This document shows, one piece after another, positions 4,656 to 5,222 of a stretch of 5,222 nucleotides of DNA. This DNA comes from Methanomicrobiales archaeon (GTDB lineage Archaea; Halobacteriota; Methanomicrobia; Methanomicrobiales; Methanospirillaceae): NCBI GenBank assembly GCA_017883495.1, contig JADGNL010000017.1:1-5222 (forward strand), read 5' to 3'. The position numbers and the translations under genes were made by a program. The first letter of the stretch is position 1. Each line of letters starts with the position of its first letter. The notes below the pieces were generated by a model that searched no databases, was not told the DNA's origin, and was given only the letters and a program-made list of their open reading frames with translations.

Positions 4656-5222
4656 ATGGCCTCCCCCCTCCGGGTCCTCCTGGTCGACGACGAGCCCGAC
4701 CTGCTCGCGATCGGGAAGCTCTTCCTCGAGCGGGCGGGGCCGTTCCGGGTCGAGACCTGCGGCTCGGCCGGCGCCGCGCTCGACCTCCTCGCCAGCGAGC
4801 CTTTCGACGCGATCGTCTCGGACTACCAGATGCCGGAGGTGAACGGCATCGATCTCCTCGCGCTCGTCCGGAAGGGGCACGGGAACCTCCCGTTCGTCCT
4901 CTTCACCGGGAAGGGGCGGGAGGAGGTCGCCGTCCAGGCGATCGACGAGGGCGCGGACTTCTACGTGCAGAAGGGCGGGAACCTCGAGGCCCAGTTCGCC
5001 GAGCTCGCGCACAAGACGCGGGTCGCGATCGAGCGGCGCGCCACGGAGCGGGCACTCGAGGAGCGCGAACGGCGCTTTCGCGCGCTAATCCAGAACTCCT
5101 CGGACATCATTCGGATCATCGACCGTGACGGCCTGATCGCCTACGATTCAGGCTCGGGCTCGCGGATCCTCGGATACCCGCCGGAGTCGGTGCTCGGCCA
5201 CAGCCCGCTCGAGTTCATCCAC
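4656..5222 (+). CDS. Receiver-PAS signalling protein, probable hybrid sensor histidine kinase (3' truncated by window)
   Basis: The frame is open from the ATG at 4656 to the window edge (189 codons), so the C-terminus is missing. Residues 5-125 form a CheY-like receiver: acidic pocket D11/D12, phosphoacceptor D56 in VSDYQMP, T84 in LFTGKG, and the conserved lysine K106 in VQKGG. Residues 110-140 look like a charged helical linker (FAELAHKTRVAIERR, then ERALEERERR). A PAS domain begins around 140, with FRALIQNSSDIIRIIDRDG and later SRILGYPPESVLG. This order is very common in Methanomicrobiales two-component proteins, where more PAS modules and often a histidine kinase domain follow; the kinase part is not visible here and is inferred. 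The protein has no signal peptide and should be cytoplasmic. A strong BRE/TATA element lies about 31 nt before the ATG, so it is probably transcribed on its own with a very short leader. Its partner kinase and input signal cannot be read from the window. Confidence 0.92.
   Translation, partial: MASPLRVLLVDDEPDLLAIGKLFLERAGPFRVETCGSAGAALDLLASEPFDAIVSDYQMPEVNGIDLLALVRKGHGNLPFVLFTGKGREEVAVQAIDEGADFYVQKGGNLEAQFAELAHKTRVAIERRATERALEERERRFRALIQNSSDIIRIIDRDGLIAYDSGSGSRILGYPPESVLGHSPLEFIH

Noticed and set aside
4644..5012. A 122-codon minus-strand frame opposite the receiver domain
   Set aside because: It is antisense to a clear CheY-like receiver with all key residues; no independent support.
1..5222. 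A CRISPR array, insertion sequence or phage-like element
   Set aside because: No regularly spaced direct repeats, terminal inverted repeats, transposase or integrase motifs were seen; gene composition looks uniform across the window.

Overview
The window looks like chromosomal DNA from a very GC-rich (roughly 70% by eye) methanogenic archaeon, most likely of the Methanomicrobiales or a close relative. The evidence is an archaeal class I CCA-adding enzyme, a 2H-family RNA cyclic phosphodiesterase beside it, archaeal BRE/TATA promoter elements in place of -35/-10 boxes, a lipoprotein very rich in N-glycosylation sequons, and a receiver-PAS signalling protein of the style that is abundant in Methanomicrobiales (phrases such as LFTGKGREE and QKGG followed by FAELAHK). 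The genus cannot be fixed from the sequence alone. Long open frames occur on both strands because of the high GC; most are shadows of the genes listed here.

Layout, left to right: (1) 44-1944, plus strand, a two-gene unit: thpR (RNA 2',3'-cyclic phosphodiesterase) followed by cca (tRNA CCA-adding enzyme). The family N-terminus of Cca is reached only if translation starts at a CTG codon (580) that overlaps the thpR stop as CTGA, 5 nt behind a good Shine-Dalgarno match. (2) 1941-2974, minus strand: a PIG-L family deacetylase gene, then a GlnB/GlnK-type PII nitrogen regulator gene that converges on cca. The two stop codons share one CTAG tetranucleotide. (3) 2975-3068: a 94-nt divergent promoter region with a near-symmetrical TATA element. 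(4) 3069-4511, plus strand: an exported, lipid-anchored alpha/beta hydrolase with 11 N-glycosylation sequons. (5) 4512-4655: an intergenic region ending in a clear BRE/TATA element embedded in a palindrome. (6) 4656 to the window end, plus strand: a receiver-PAS protein cut off by the window edge.

The thpR-cca pair fits RNA/tRNA 3'-end maturation or repair. PII points to nitrogen/2-oxoglutarate sensing, but no ammonium transporter or glutamine synthetase gene is visible beside it. The hydrolase and the PIG-L protein are both probable deacylases, working outside and inside the cell respectively, but nothing in the sequence links their substrates.

A recurring feature is a TATA-like element centred about 27 nt before the ATG of several genes, which suggests leaderless or nearly leaderless mRNAs, while the internal operon gene cca carries a Shine-Dalgarno site. 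I see no CRISPR array, transposon, rRNA or convincing tRNA, and no multi-gene defence or biosynthetic system. Most of the window is ordinary housekeeping and signalling DNA; the main points of interest are in translation starts, promoter architecture and individual protein details.
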